A stretch of 64,000 bases of DNA from an uncultured Lachnospiraceae bacterium (lineage in GTDB: Bacteria > Bacillota > Clostridia > Lachnospirales > Lachnospiraceae), in NCBI GenBank assembly GCA_949878435.1, contig CATLAK010000003.1, positions 224,186-288,185 on the forward strand, in the 5' to 3' direction. The position numbers were made by a program, and so were the translations under genes. The notes under the pieces were generated by a model, which did no database searches, was not told where the DNA came from, and worked only from the letters and a program-made list of their open reading frames with translations. Positions 63,861 to 64,000 of this stretch are shown here, in pieces. The stretch's first letter is position 1. Each line of letters begins with the position of its first letter.

Positions 63861-64000
63861 GTTACCAAATTCTTATGATGTTGGGGTCAAAAGCCCCGCT
63901 ATAGTACCTTGAAAAGTTCATATATTTTGTAGTAAATACAAGCTTAAATAGTTTATTTGCTGTATAATAGAGGTATCAAAGCTACAGTGTAGCTTGGGAA
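63861..64000. other. Gene-free end of window
   Basis: No coding frame. It holds a short hairpin GGGGTCAAAAGCCCC near 63882-63896, a plus-strand TATAAT at 63963-63968 without a good -35, and the small inverted repeat AGCTACA-GTG-TAGCT near the edge. Nothing firm can be assigned. Confidence 0.5.

Noticed and set aside
1..64000. CRISPR arrays, prophage, insertion sequences, tRNA and rRNA genes
   Set aside because: No regularly spaced repeats, no integrase, transposase or phage structural gene, and no cloverleaf or rRNA sequence was seen.

Overview
The window comes from a chromosome of an anaerobic, spore-forming Clostridia species, most likely a gut Lachnospiraceae. Gene order points there: the hup-rqcP-yabP-yabQ-divIC-spoIIE-tilS-hpt-ftsH block is a Firmicutes sporulation and division locus. 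A cotS-type gene, reverse rubrerythrin with rubredoxin, a type 3 ProRS under a T-box, and a galacto/lacto-N-biose phosphorylase operon for host glycans agree. There is no prophage, insertion sequence, CRISPR array, tRNA or rRNA that I can see. Most genes lie on the minus strand.

Layout. 1-4.9 kb: one half (plus the edge of the other) of a heterodimeric ABC exporter, a two-gene minimal SUF (SmsB/SmsC-like) Fe-S assembly pair and a DegV protein. 5-7.8 kb: a leaderless Cu/Zn superoxide dismutase, a small unknown protein, and the last two steps of IMP synthesis as separate enzymes (stand-alone AICAR transformylase plus archaeal-type PurO cyclohydrolase). 8-13.8 kb: a lipoprotein, an SDR, a PadR/DUF1700 pair with a palindromic operator, a truncated DUF3089 hydrolase and a GH13 enzyme. 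13.9-14.3 kb holds a striking palindromic repeat with 87-bp perfect arms; a relative of its core recurs at 39.1-39.3 kb.

14.3-25.7 kb is a sugar-sensing and uptake locus: chemoreceptor, ChvE/Ggu-type ABC transporter, a XylF-like lipoprotein, YesN/YesM two-component system, and a membrane-anchored binding protein broken by an internal deletion. 26-33 kb is the sporulation/division block. 33-42 kb: PEGA lipoprotein, CotS-like protein, CCA-adding enzyme, T-box-controlled ProRS, O-antigen-ligase-like protein, AI-2E family transporter. 42-47 kb: pseudouridine synthase, an OmpR-type two-component system, and a Fur/PerR-reverse rubrerythrin-rubredoxin operon.

46.4-51.6 kb: a phosphoribosyltransferase, a second chemoreceptor, and S-adenosylhomocysteine recycling by a hydrolase next to a deaminase, which may run through S-inosylhomocysteine. 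51.7-59.9 kb: lacto-N-biose/galacto-N-biose pathway (kinase, GH112 phosphorylase, ABC transporter) with a divergent AraC regulator. 60.9-62.6 kb: SPFH/ribbon-helix-helix/YbjQ operon with a tandem-repeat operator. 62.6-63.9 kb: an ECF S component and a DUF4430 protein behind a cobalamin riboswitch, a candidate vitamin B12 uptake unit.

All calls come from reading the sequence and family knowledge; no search was run. Start codons were often moved inward from the longest reading frame to the best Shine-Dalgarno site.
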